Below are positions 8,618 through 17,125 of a stretch of DNA of 52,534 bases, one piece after another (position 1 is the first letter of the stretch; the number at the start of each line of letters is the position of its first letter). Below the pieces are notes generated by a model. It saw only the letters and a program-made list of their open reading frames with translations. It was not told where the DNA came from and searched no databases. Origin of the DNA: Hydrogenophilales bacterium 12-61-10. Lineage in GTDB: Bacteria > Pseudomonadota > Gammaproteobacteria > Burkholderiales > Thiobacillaceae. Position numbers and translations under genes: made by a program. The stretch is from positions 1 through 52,534 of the forward strand of contig NCCT01000019.1 of assembly GCA_002279795.1 (NCBI GenBank). Reading direction: 5' to 3'.

Positions 8618-9487
8618 TCAATAACAGGCTGCCTTGATTTCACGCAGGGCGAGCCAGTCGAACAGCGTATTCAAACCACGCCATTGCAGTGTCGAAACGT
8701 CAGGATAACGCGGGTAAAGATCGCGTACCTGCTGCGGGAGTGCTTTGAACCCGTATGGCTGGATGGCCTGCCCCAGCATTTTATTCTGGTAGCCGCGCAC
8801 ACTGTAGCGCACGCGCCGCCGGTAGTATTTTTTCCACTCGCGCGGCAGCCAGGGCGAAACAGAATCGAACTCGAAACCCGCGCCCTCCGCCACCACGACG
8901 CGGCTGTTATCCCAGCGTGTGTCGCCGCGCAAATCCCATTTCAGCATCGCCCCTATCAGTGCATCTTCACCGATGGTACCGATCGGCATGCGGATCGCCT
9001 GTTCCCGGATGCGTTCGACAAATGTTCCGCGCAAGCCATAAAGATTACCTGCCACGCCATTGCTTTTCAGCATGTCACGCTGGAATGCTGCCACCCCGCG
9101 ACCACTTCTCGGCAGGGCTGATACGCCGTTGGCTTGCGGGTGCTGCGTCAGAACTTCGGCCATAACGCCGAGCGCACCTGGCGTCGCCCGCACGTCACCG
9201 TCGATGAAAAAATAATGCGCCGCACCCTGTGACGCGAAATCATGCACGAACAGGTTCCAGGCATTGGCTTTATCGCCTAGCGCGATCGCGTGCAGTTGCA
9301 CATTCGGATGATGCGCAGCGTAGGCGCGCACCAGGTCTTCGGTGCGGTCGCTGCAGGCATTGGCCAGCACATGGCATTCAATTGGATGATGGGATGCAGC
9401 TTGCAAACTATCGAGGCAGGCAATGATGTTGCGCGCCTCGTTGTGGGCGAATACAGCGACCGGCCAGGCTTGTGAAGTGTCAGTCAT
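8618..9487 (-). CDS. GT2 family glycosyltransferase
   Basis: 289 aa from the ATG at 9487, which overlaps the stop of the upstream GT4 gene as ATGA; an ATG at 9493 is also possible. GT2 signs: VAVFAHNEARNI, LANACSDRTEDL, KANAWNLFVHD, and FIDGDVRATPG with the DxD in a form common in polymer-type GT2 enzymes. GEDALIGAML marks the catalytic ED region, and WLPREWKKYYRRRVRYSVRG is a basic stretch near the C-terminus. It is soluble, with no obvious membrane helix. It sits between the TPR gene and a GT4 gene in a minus-strand set. Substrate unknown. Confidence 0.85.
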   Translation of the reverse strand: MTDTSQAWPVAVFAHNEARNIIACLDSLQAASHHPIECHVLANACSDRTEDLVRAYAAHHPNVQLHAIALGDKANAWNLFVHDFASQGAAHYFFIDGDVRATPGALGVMAEVLTQHPQANGVSALPRSGRGVAAFQRDMLKSNGVAGNLYGLRGTFVERIREQAIRMPIGTIGEDALIGAMLKWDLRGDTRWDNSRVVVAEGAGFEFDSVSPWLPREWKKYYRRRVRYSVRGYQNKMLGQAIQPYGFKALPQQVRDLYPRYPDVSTLQWRGLNTLFDWLALREIKAACY

Positions 9488-10644
9488 GGGCATGAATCAG
9501 GTTGGCTCAGGTTCAGTTGCCGGGTCTTGTCAGCCACGCGCTCCCAGGCAAATTCGCGTTGCACCCGCTGCAGGGCCTGCTGCCCCCACGCGCGCGCCCG
9601 TTCCGGCGCGGTCAGAAAACTGCGCAGACCAGCCGCCACCGCATCGACCGAGTCGCCGTCCACCCGCAAGCCGGTTTGCTGGTGCAGCACCGCCGAGCCG
9701 GTGCCGCCGGCTTCGCCCGCCAGGCTGGGCGTGGCGCAGGCGGCCGCCTCGATGAAGACCATGCCGAAGCCTTCGTTGTCGCCATTTATGTCGCGATTGG
9801 GCATGGCGAACAGGTCGCAGGTATTAAGCCAGCGCGGCAGATCGGCCTCAGCGACCGCACCGATGCGATGCACCTCGCCTTGCAGTTGATGCTCGGCAAT
9901 CAGCTCATCCAGATAATCCGCGTCCTCGCCAATTCCGCCAATGACGTAGCGCAGCACCAGGCCTTCGGCGCGCAATTGCGCCACCGCGCGGATCATCTGG
10001 TCGAAGCCTTTGCGGCGCGACAGACGGCCCACTGAAAACACCAGTTTCTCGTCGGCATGAATGCCCAGGCTCTGGCGCAGATCATGCGCCGCCAGCCCGG
10101 GGCGAAATACGGTCACATCGACGCCGGGATAAATGACCGTGATGCGCGCGGGGTCAACTGCCATTTCAAGCAGAGTCGCACGCGTGTGATCGCTGTTGGC
10201 GATCACACGGTCGGCATGGCGCAGGGCAAAGCACATCGCCTTGTATTTTCCGCCGCGCCCCCAGGTGGTGAGCTCTTCGCCATGGGCGTAGATCACCACC
10301 GGACGCAGCGTCAGCCGCGCCACGGCCCACGCGACCAGTCCTTCGGGTAGTGCACGGAAGGCGTGAACGGCATCGAAGCGATGGCTGAGCGCGAGGCGCA
10401 GCGACTTGAAGAAGAAGCGCGCATACATCGCCAGCGACTCGGGGTGCAGCCACGCCACGCGCTTGAGACTCAGACGATGAATGGTGTTGGGGTGGGCCGC
10501 ATCGACCGCCGCCGCGCCCGGTACGTCGGCGGTGACGATATGGATTTCCTTGCCGCCGAGGCGCTTGTACACCTCGGCCGCCCACACCGCCGTGCCGCCC
10601 CGGGTCGGCAGGAACAGCTCGGTCAGCACCAGTAAACGATTCAC
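9484..10644 (-). CDS. GT4 family glycosyltransferase
   Basis: A 386-aa GT-B fold retaining glycosyltransferase. The N-terminal domain begins LLVLTELFLPTRGGTAVWAAEV, the glycine-rich acceptor loop. HGEELTTWGRGGKYK and ANSDHTRATLLE follow, then VIYPGVDVTVFRP at the domain linker. The C-terminal half has VFSVGRLSRRKGFDQMI (donor-phosphate Arg/Lys) and the E-x7-E motif region NEGFGMVFIEAAACATP. The start codon is GTG, 4 nt after the upstream GT2 stop. It likely uses a UDP- or GDP-sugar on a lipid-linked glycan at the inner membrane. Family certain, sugar unknown. Confidence 0.9.
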   Translation of the reverse strand: MNRLLVLTELFLPTRGGTAVWAAEVYKRLGGKEIHIVTADVPGAAAVDAAHPNTIHRLSLKRVAWLHPESLAMYARFFFKSLRLALSHRFDAVHAFRALPEGLVAWAVARLTLRPVVIYAHGEELTTWGRGGKYKAMCFALRHADRVIANSDHTRATLLEMAVDPARITVIYPGVDVTVFRPGLAAHDLRQSLGIHADEKLVFSVGRLSRRKGFDQMIRAVAQLRAEGLVLRYVIGGIGEDADYLDELIAEHQLQGEVHRIGAVAEADLPRWLNTCDLFAMPNRDINGDNEGFGMVFIEAAACATPSLAGEAGGTGSAVLHQQTGLRVDGDSVDAVAAGLRSFLTAPERARAWGQQALQRVQREFAWERVADKTRQLNLSQPDSCP

Positions 10645-10648
10645 CGCT

Positions 10649-11578
10649 TCATCCTTTCAACATCGACAACACCTGGCGCAGGCTGCCCCAGCCGGGGGCA
10701 TCGGCCAGCGACGGCAATACGGCGCGGACCGCCGCGCCGCGCTGGCCGCTTTTGCTCAAGGCGCACGCCAGGTTGTAACGCGCGCTTTGCATGCGGGCAG
10801 CCACCCCCTCGCGAACCGGCAGCGGAAACCGCGTTGCCAGCCGCACCAGATCGGTCAGCGTACGTACGTTTTCGCGCTGCGCCGCCACCGGGTCACGGCG
10901 CGTGGCGCTGCCGCCGTGGATGGCATACACGCCCAGGCTCTGGCACACCACGCCGATGCGGCGGCTCTGCGCCACCAGCCGGGTCAGGAAATGCACGTCC
11001 TCGCACACCTTGAAACCGGTGGGATAGCCACCGAGCTGGATAAAGCGCGCGCGCGGAACCGACAGCGTATGGGTGTCGCCGAAATGGTCGGCGACGAAGG
11101 CAGCAATCTCGGCGGGGGTGTCCATCACCCCGCGCTGCGCGCCAGCGCATTTCGCCAGCATCGCCTGCCCTGATGCGTGCTGCGCCATTGAGGTGCCGAG
11201 CAGTACATTCGCCGCGTCGCGATATTCGTAATCACCGGTCAGAAAATCGAGGCCGGGGTCTTCGGCAATCCATTCGGCATGCAGCCTGATGCGGTCCGGC
11301 GCATACCAGTCATCCGCGTCGAGAAACGCCAACCAATCGCCACTGGCCGCCGCCGCTCCGGCGTTGCGCGCCACCGACACGCCACGGTTGGATTGCTGGA
11401 TCAGGCGCACGGCGGAGCCGAACTGGCGCGCAACCTCGGCGGTGGCGTCACGCGAGCCGTCGTCCACCACGATGATTTCATGCGCGGGCCAGCTTTGCGC
11501 ACACACCGACTCGATCGCGCGCGCCAGCGTGGCTGCGCTGTTATAGGCGGGGATGATGACCGAAAAACGTGGCCTCAT
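10649..11578 (-). CDS. GT2 family glycosyltransferase
   Basis: 309 aa from the ATG overlapping the upstream stop (ATGA). The longer open frame upstream only reads through the neighbour's coding region in another frame. GT2 motifs: FSVIIPAYNSAATL, VVDDGSRDAT, GVSVARNAGAAAA, FLDADDWY (DxD), and KVCEDVHFLTRLV as the catalytic-base region. The last 80 residues are Arg/Ala-rich and helical, including a TRRDPVAAQREN segment. It fits the same minus-strand glycan set. Acceptor and donor cannot be read. Confidence 0.88.
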   Translation of the reverse strand: MRPRFSVIIPAYNSAATLARAIESVCAQSWPAHEIIVVDDGSRDATAEVARQFGSAVRLIQQSNRGVSVARNAGAAAASGDWLAFLDADDWYAPDRIRLHAEWIAEDPGLDFLTGDYEYRDAANVLLGTSMAQHASGQAMLAKCAGAQRGVMDTPAEIAAFVADHFGDTHTLSVPRARFIQLGGYPTGFKVCEDVHFLTRLVAQSRRIGVVCQSLGVYAIHGGSATRRDPVAAQRENVRTLTDLVRLATRFPLPVREGVAARMQSARYNLACALSKSGQRGAAVRAVLPSLADAPGWGSLRQVLSMLKG

Positions 11579-12768
11579 GCAGCGCCTCCCAGCAAACGCA
11601 GGGGCAGTGCCAGACCGCTGAGCTGCGCGATCCGGCGGAAGCGCGGGATCTCGTCGAGCCGCGCGCGCCAGGCCCTCAAGCGCTGCCGCAGCCGGGTTTC
11701 GACCCAGTCCGCATCGCGTGCAAGCAACGCATTTGCCAGTTCCAGCGGCGAGGTGAAACGCACTGCGGGACAGGCGGCCAGCGCCTGCTGCAAGGCAGAT
11801 TCGAGCGCTGCGCAACTCGCTTCGGGCGCGCGCAGGAAATTGAAGCGATGGGTTTCAACCAGACACGCTCGCCCCTGCACGCTGCGCGATTGCAGGCCCT
11901 CCATCACGCGTTGCGGCGCGTGGCCGAGCGCGGGTTCAAAATACACGTCGCGCACCAGATAGACTTGCCCGGCAAGCGAACACTCGCCCGTCAACATCGA
12001 CGCATCGACGCAAGCCGGCTGCCCGCGTGTATTGCGGCAGGTCGCGCGGCGGCCCGGGGTGATGATGACGTTCACGCCCGCGTCACGCCAGGCCGCTTCA
12101 ACCGCATCGGTCCAAACGAAAGTGGTGGCGACGGCCACCTGCGGCTGCTCGCCAAACACGGCGTGATACGCCTGCGCTTCGGCCGCGACGGCATGCTGGA
12201 TCGCGTCGACCGGCAACGTGCGCGAAGGCAGGCTGCGCGCATCGACCCAGCGGCTTTGCAGGTGCGAGGGCAGGTCTTCGGTTGCCGCGAGATCGGTCGC
12301 GCAGAGCCAGTCGCGCACCACGCCGTCCGTTTGTGCGACTGCCGTCACCGCCGCCGGCCAGTAGTGGCACTGGCCATGCAACTGCGGCACGAACACGCCG
12401 GATTGAATGCCATCGAGCATTGCACGGCGCACGCCTTCGAAGCGTGCATCGGTCAGTGGCAATGCGTGATATTCCTTGCCCCCGCTCGCCGCGATGCGCG
12501 CGCCGTCCGGCACCTCCAGCACCACCCCCAGCGTCATCACCGCGGCCCGGCCATGCAAATCCCGCACGCCCTGCAGCAGGGCCGACAAGCGTGCCAATGC
12601 CTCCTTTTGGGCCAGCGACCCGGCGCCCCAGTCATCGCTTTCAATGACGAGCACCGGACACCGCAGCACCGGCTCGCGCCAGCGCGCCACCAGCGGCCTG
12701 GCGAACGCCAGCAGCACACCCGCCCACAGCAGCAGCACCAGCGCGAGTAGCAGCGCCCACACGCCCAT
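11575..12768 (-). CDS. Membrane-anchored polysaccharide-deacetylase-like protein
   Basis: 397 aa from the ATG that overlaps the sulfotransferase stop (TGATG). One N-terminal membrane helix (residues about 3-22) anchors it. A NodB-like metal site then follows: VIESDDWGAG with Asp45/Asp46, and HGQCH (His131, His135) in the H-x3-H arrangement of CE4 deacetylases. FVWTDAVEAAW and ETHRFNFLR could supply later motifs. The usual TFDDG is replaced by IESDDWG, so it belongs to a divergent branch, and deacetylation itself is inferred. The short helix suggests the domain faces the periplasm or the cytoplasm-membrane interface. It is the second of three NodB-type proteins in the window. Confidence 0.7.
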   Translation of the reverse strand: MGVWALLLALVLLLWAGVLLAFARPLVARWREPVLRCPVLVIESDDWGAGSLAQKEALARLSALLQGVRDLHGRAAVMTLGVVLEVPDGARIAASGGKEYHALPLTDARFEGVRRAMLDGIQSGVFVPQLHGQCHYWPAAVTAVAQTDGVVRDWLCATDLAATEDLPSHLQSRWVDARSLPSRTLPVDAIQHAVAAEAQAYHAVFGEQPQVAVATTFVWTDAVEAAWRDAGVNVIITPGRRATCRNTRGQPACVDASMLTGECSLAGQVYLVRDVYFEPALGHAPQRVMEGLQSRSVQGRACLVETHRFNFLRAPEASCAALESALQQALAACPAVRFTSPLELANALLARDADWVETRLRQRLRAWRARLDEIPRFRRIAQLSGLALPLRLLGGAA

Positions 12769-13691
12769 CAGTAACCCATCCGCCCGGCCACGTGCGCCAC
12801 TTGCGGCAGCACGCGCTCGATTTTTTCGCGGTTGCGGCCGTCCTTCCATTTGTCGAGGCGGATATCGGAGAATGCGTTGAACGGCGTGTCGAGCACGGTC
12901 TCGCAGCGCGCCTGCAGCGCGGCATCGAGCTGCAGGCCGCAGCCCTCGAATACCTGGCGAAAGGTCGTGGCGGGATCGCGCAGGAAGTCTTCGTAAAACA
13001 CCTCGACCCACTGCGCCGGAGGCAGGCTGGTGCGGGCATCGAGGATCGCCTGATTGATCGCGTTGTACTGGAACGCGGCCACTTCCTCGACCGGTGCGTT
13101 CACGTAGTCACGCCAGCCATCGGCGAGAAAAAAACACCACTCCTTCAACTGGCCGTTTTCCACCGACACCGCGGCAGGCAAGTCGTTCGACCAAGTCGCG
13201 AACTCGTCAGGCTTGCGCCAGCCTTCGATCAGCGAATTGAGATTGTCGCCCGGGCTGCGTTTGACGAAGACGAACACCGCGTCCGGAAACAGGGCGGTCA
13301 AATAAGGCACGCACAAGCCGTTTTGATTGTTCTTGTCGACCCAGCGGTGCTTGCCCGTCCAGCGGTAAAAATAGCGGCTGACAGCGCCGCGGTCCGCCCG
13401 GCTGGCGTCGCTGGCATCCAGCGCATGGGTGTCCCAGTGCTTGTCCGACAGAGGATGGAGATCGGTCCAGTAATCGTGGGTTTCGCGCTGCAAACTGCCG
13501 ATTTCATGCGATTCGGACAACACCTTGTAGACCAGCGTGGTGCCGGCGCGCGAGCAGCCCACCACGATGATGGGGCGATGGGCGGGCCGCCGCGACAGAT
13601 TCCAGCGCGCGGCACGCACGCCGCGCAGCAGTCGTTGCGTGTGGTGGACCAGCGTTTTAGCTACTTTTTCGAAAAATTCATTCAAACTCAT
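12768..13691 (-). CDS. Sulfotransferase family protein (PAPS-dependent)
   Basis: A 307-aa soluble protein. The 5'-phosphosulfate loop is IIVVGCSRAGTTLVYKVL (residues about 41-58). The 3'-phosphate-binding region is VFVKRSPGDNLNSLIEGWR, and a second conserved segment is EVFYEDFLRDPATTFRQVF. Length and motif order match bacterial Sulfotransfer_3-type enzymes. It probably transfers sulfate from PAPS to a sugar hydroxyl. It is the first gene of the minus-strand set, divergent from the Asn-synthetase homologue, so the 135-nt gap in front should hold its promoter. A second sulfotransferase lies at 20808-21671, which supports a sulfated polymer. Confidence 0.82.
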   Translation of the reverse strand: MSLNEFFEKVAKTLVHHTQRLLRGVRAARWNLSRRPAHRPIIVVGCSRAGTTLVYKVLSESHEIGSLQRETHDYWTDLHPLSDKHWDTHALDASDASRADRGAVSRYFYRWTGKHRWVDKNNQNGLCVPYLTALFPDAVFVFVKRSPGDNLNSLIEGWRKPDEFATWSNDLPAAVSVENGQLKEWCFFLADGWRDYVNAPVEEVAAFQYNAINQAILDARTSLPPAQWVEVFYEDFLRDPATTFRQVFEGCGLQLDAALQARCETVLDTPFNAFSDIRLDKWKDGRNREKIERVLPQVAHVAGRMGY

Positions 13692-13826
13692 GGGCTTTCA
13701 TTGTTCGCGAACCGGCACGGCTGCACAGGGATGGAATCCGTAAATTGATGAGCAGAATTCGTGCCTGATCACCGGCTCGTTATATATTGGCGGGCATTAT
13801 CCCGCATCACTCCGACACGACACACC
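13692..13826. promoter_or_regulatory. Divergent intergenic region with probable promoters
   Basis: This 135-nt gap separates two divergent genes and must carry a start signal for each. An AT-rich TATATATT at 13781-13788 is the only good -10-like stretch for the plus-strand gene; no clear -35 hexamer sits 16-18 nt before it. A short inverted repeat (GCGGG 13790-13794, CCCGC 13801-13805) lies just downstream and would fall in the leader. No defined operator is recognised. Confidence 0.35.
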
Positions 13827-15653
13827 ATGGATGGCATTTTTGGCTGGCTGGGCGACCACGGCGCGCATCAGGATTTGATCAAACAGATGGGGCAGGCCGC
13901 CCGTCTCCCCCAGCATAGTCCCCTGCAAGAGCACAGCAGCCCCGCATTCGGCGTGGCGGCGTGTTCGCGCTTCGGCAAGGCCGACATCCATGTCGAGAAC
14001 GGCCTCGCCGTCAGCCTGACAGGGCGGCCGGTTTTTCTTGACGCCGAGCTGGCTGCGCTGGCCCTGGACCGTCACCCTGCGCTGGCCGTAGCGCATGGAT
14101 GGCAGCGCCACGGCGAAAAACTGCCGACCCTGATGCGCGGCAATTTTGCATTTGCCGTGCTCGAACCCCACAAGCACCAGGCCTGCCTGGTGCTCGACCG
14201 CGTCGGCGCCGAACGCCTGTGCTACGCCAAGCATGGCGGCCACCTGGTGTTCGGCAGCAGCATCCAGAGCGTGGCCGCGCATCCCGCCGTCGGCCGCGTC
14301 ATCGACCCGCAGGCGATTTACGATTATCTGTACTTCCATTCCATTCCCGCGCCGCGCACCCTCTATCAGGGCGTGCGAAAACTGTTGCCCGGACAGATGG
14401 CCACCCTGAAAAATGGGCAAATTCAATCGCGCTATTACTGGCAGGCCGATTACACCCCGGTTGACGCTCCTTTCAGTGCCCACCGCGAACATTTCCGCAG
14501 CTTGCTCGACCAGGCGGTGCGCGATGCCGATGGCCCGGCTACCGCCGCATTCCTTTCCGGCGGCACCGACAGCTCCACCATCGTTGGCGCACTGACCGCT
14601 GCGCGCGGCGCGCCAGTCGACACCTTTTCTATCGGCTTCGACGCCGCCGGCTTCGACGAAATGGAATACGCGCGCTGCGCCGCCGAACGCTTCGGCAGCC
14701 GCCCGCACGAGTACTACCTGAAGCCCGCCGACATCGTCACGGCCGTTCCGGTGATTGCTCAGGCCTACGACGAACCCTTCGGCAACGCTTCTGCGGTGCC
14801 CACCTACTTTTGTGCCCAGGCCGCGCGCGCTGCCGGGTTCGAGCGCATGCTGGCGGGCGACGGCGGCGATGAAATATTCGGCGGCAACGCGCGCTACGCC
14901 AAGCAAAAGCTGTTCGAAAACTACTTCCGCCTGCCCGCTGCGCTGCGCCAGAACGTGATCGAGCCGCTTGCACACCTGCCGGGCCTGTCCAACCGCTTCC
15001 CGCTGTCAAAACTCAAAAGCTATGTGCAACAGGCCAACATCGGCCTGCCGCTACGGCTGGAAAGCTACAACTTCCTGCACCGCACCCCGCTTGACCAACT
15101 GCTGACAGCTGACTTCATCCGGGCAGTGGATCCGTCGACCGCCGATGCCGCGCTGATCGAAGTCTATGAGCGCACCAGCTCGGATCACTACATCAACCGC
15201 ATGATGCATCTGGACATGAAGTTCACCCTGGCCGACAGCGATCTGCGCAAGGTGAACAGCATGACCGAGGCAGCCGGTATCGAGGTGCGTTATCCGCTGC
15301 TCGACGACCGCATGGTCGCCTTCGCCAACCATCTGCCGGTGGATTACCAGGTGCGCGGTCAGAAGTTGCGCTGGTTTTTCAAGGAAGCGCTGTCCGACCT
15401 GCTGCCGGAAAAAATCATCAACAAGAGCAAGCACGGCTTCGGCCTGCCGTTCGGCGTGTGGAGCATGCAATACGCGCCGCTCGGCGAATTGGTCGGCGAG
15501 AGCCTCGCCCGTTTCAAGCAGCGCGGCTGGATTCAGCCCGCCTACCTCGACCACATGCTGGCCATGCAGCGCGGCCCTCACGCCAGCTACTACGGCGTGA
15601 TGATCTGGGTGGTGATGATGCTGGAGCAGTGGCTGCAGGCGAACGAACACTGA
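13827..15653 (+). CDS. Asparagine synthetase-like amide ligase lacking the glutaminase Cys
   Basis: 608 aa from the ATG giving MDGIFGWLGD, the standard register of the class II amidotransferase N-terminus. In glutamine-using enzymes residue 2 is the nucleophile Cys (MCGI...); here it is Asp2, so glutamine hydrolysis should not occur. The synthetase half is intact: PP-loop SGGTDSS (Ser244 onward), FSIGFD, AYDEPFGNASAVPTYF, AGDGGDEIFGG and EVRYPLLDD. This should adenylate a carboxylate and join it to free ammonia or another amine. It stands alone on the plus strand inside a minus-strand EPS region. I infer amide formation on a sugar acid or an attached group; a complementing glutaminase is not seen nearby. 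Confidence 0.85.
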   Translation: MDGIFGWLGDHGAHQDLIKQMGQAARLPQHSPLQEHSSPAFGVAACSRFGKADIHVENGLAVSLTGRPVFLDAELAALALDRHPALAVAHGWQRHGEKLPTLMRGNFAFAVLEPHKHQACLVLDRVGAERLCYAKHGGHLVFGSSIQSVAAHPAVGRVIDPQAIYDYLYFHSIPAPRTLYQGVRKLLPGQMATLKNGQIQSRYYWQADYTPVDAPFSAHREHFRSLLDQAVRDADGPATAAFLSGGTDSSTIVGALTAARGAPVDTFSIGFDAAGFDEMEYARCAAERFGSRPHEYYLKPADIVTAVPVIAQAYDEPFGNASAVPTYFCAQAARAAGFERMLAGDGGDEIFGGNARYAKQKLFENYFRLPAALRQNVIEPLAHLPGLSNRFPLSKLKSYVQQANIGLPLRLESYNFLHRTPLDQLLTADFIRAVDPSTADAALIEVYERTSSDHYINRMMHLDMKFTLADSDLRKVNSMTEAAGIEVRYPLLDDRMVAFANHLPVDYQVRGQKLRWFFKEALSDLLPEKIINKSKHGFGLPFGVWSMQYAPLGELVGESLARFKQRGWIQPAYLDHMLAMQRGPHASYYGVMIWVVMMLEQWLQANEH

Positions 15654-15688
15654 GCCACACGCAGCTAGCCCAAGGTCACAGTGTTCAC

Positions 15689-17122
15689 CTAGAAGTCAAA
15701 GTAAATGAACTTCTGGCTGCTGCCGCCCAGCACGATGACCGCCAGCACCAGCCCGGCGTAGGCACTGCCGCGCAAGGCAAAATGCAAGCGCCCCCAAGCC
15801 TGCAAGCCCTGCGTCAGGCCGCGCTCGATCCGCGGTTCCAGCAGCACCAGCAGCAGACTGCCCCATACCAGCGCCTGCACGTAGGTACGGACATAGGGTG
15901 CATTCATCGTTTCGGCCAGGCCCAGCATCGCCGCGGTAATGATCCAGGCGTCATGAAACGAAGGTGCACGAAAGAACACCCAGGTCACCCACACCAGTGC
16001 CAGCGTCAGCGGCCAGCCCAGACATGACAGGGCGCGCGACACGGCCGAGCCGTCCACCACGCCAAGCCGCGTGTAACCGTCGAGCAGCATGCGGTGCAGC
16101 ACCAGATAACTGCCGTGCAGGAAGCCCCAGAAAACGAAGGTCCAGGCGGCACCATGCCACAGGCCGCCAAGCAGCATGGTGATCATCAGGTTGGCGAGGT
16201 TGCGCGGCACGCCACGGCGGTTGCCGCCCAGCGAAATGTAGAGGTAGTCGCGCAGCCAGCGCGATAGCGTGATATGCCAGCGCTGCCAGAATTCGCGCAC
16301 GCTGCGACTGGTGTAGGGGTATAGAAAATTGCGTGGCAGCACCACGCCGAAGGCCAGCGCGAGGCCGATGGCCATTTCGCTGTAGCCGGAAAAATCGAAA
16401 TAGATCTGCAGCGCGAATACCGTGGCCGCCAGCCAGGCGGTATAAAAATCCAGCGCCTCGGGGCGGCTGAACAGCTCATCCGCCAGCGGCGCCAGGTTGT
16501 CGGCAAACAGCACTTTTTTGATCAGTCCTGCCATGAAAATCAGCGCACCCAGCTTAAGTTGGGCTGCCTTGAGCGGCTGCAGGTTTTCCAGCTGCTCGAC
16601 CAGTTCGGAGGCGCGCAGGATGGGGCCGGCAATCATGTGCGGAAAGAAAGTCACATACAGCCACCAGGCACGGAAGGAAATGCGGTGCGTCCACTCGCCA
16701 CGGTAGACGTCGATCATGACCGACAACATGTGGAAGGTGTAAAAGCTGATGCCCAGCGGCAAGGCCCAGTGGCTCCAGGCGGGAGGCGCGCCGAACAGCG
16801 GCATGTCGAGCCAGGCGCTCAAACCCAGCAGGCTTTCCAGCGCCATGCCGAGATACTTGACGACGCCGAGAAAGCCCAAGTTCAGCACCAGCCCGAACGT
16901 CAGCAGGCGCTTGCTGCGGGTGGCTGTCAGTCCCGAATAGATCAGGTAGTTGAGGCTGACCGACACCGCCAGCAGGATCAGGTAGACCGGTTTCCACGAC
17001 GCATAAAAAATCAGGCTGCCTACCAGAATCACGGCCGCGCGCTCGCGGTAATTGCGCGCACCCGCGTAAAAAAGCAGCAGCACCGCAAAGAACAGCAGGA
17101 AGGAAGGCGAGCTGAACACCAT
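15689..17122 (-). CDS. MBOAT family O-acyltransferase (AlgI-like)
   Basis: A 477-aa polytopic membrane protein with about 10 or more hydrophobic segments. MBOAT marks are ISFYTFHMLSVMIDVYRGE, FFPHMIAGPILR, YFDFSGYSEMAIGLALAFG, NFLYPYTSRSVREFWQRWH, and the catalytic-His motif LGGLWHGAAWTFVFWG. It ends in FIYFDF, a common terminus in AlgI/DltB-type proteins. It passes acyl groups, often acetyl, across the inner membrane to a periplasmic glycan. The next gene upstream is an SGNH protein, the usual partner that makes the final transfer. It is the last gene of the long minus-strand run and converges with the Asn-synthetase homologue 35 nt away. Confidence 0.92.
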   Translation of the reverse strand: MVFSSPSFLLFFAVLLLFYAGARNYRERAAVILVGSLIFYASWKPVYLILLAVSVSLNYLIYSGLTATRSKRLLTFGLVLNLGFLGVVKYLGMALESLLGLSAWLDMPLFGAPPAWSHWALPLGISFYTFHMLSVMIDVYRGEWTHRISFRAWWLYVTFFPHMIAGPILRASELVEQLENLQPLKAAQLKLGALIFMAGLIKKVLFADNLAPLADELFSRPEALDFYTAWLAATVFALQIYFDFSGYSEMAIGLALAFGVVLPRNFLYPYTSRSVREFWQRWHITLSRWLRDYLYISLGGNRRGVPRNLANLMITMLLGGLWHGAAWTFVFWGFLHGSYLVLHRMLLDGYTRLGVVDGSAVSRALSCLGWPLTLALVWVTWVFFRAPSFHDAWIITAAMLGLAETMNAPYVRTYVQALVWGSLLLVLLEPRIERGLTQGLQAWGRLHFALRGSAYAGLVLAVIVLGGSSQKFIYFDF

Positions 17123-17125
17123 GAA

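Noticed and set aside
13790-13805. GCGGG/CCCGC hairpin as a terminator
   Set aside because: Only 5 bp, no U-run, and it lies just upstream of a start codon rather than after a gene.
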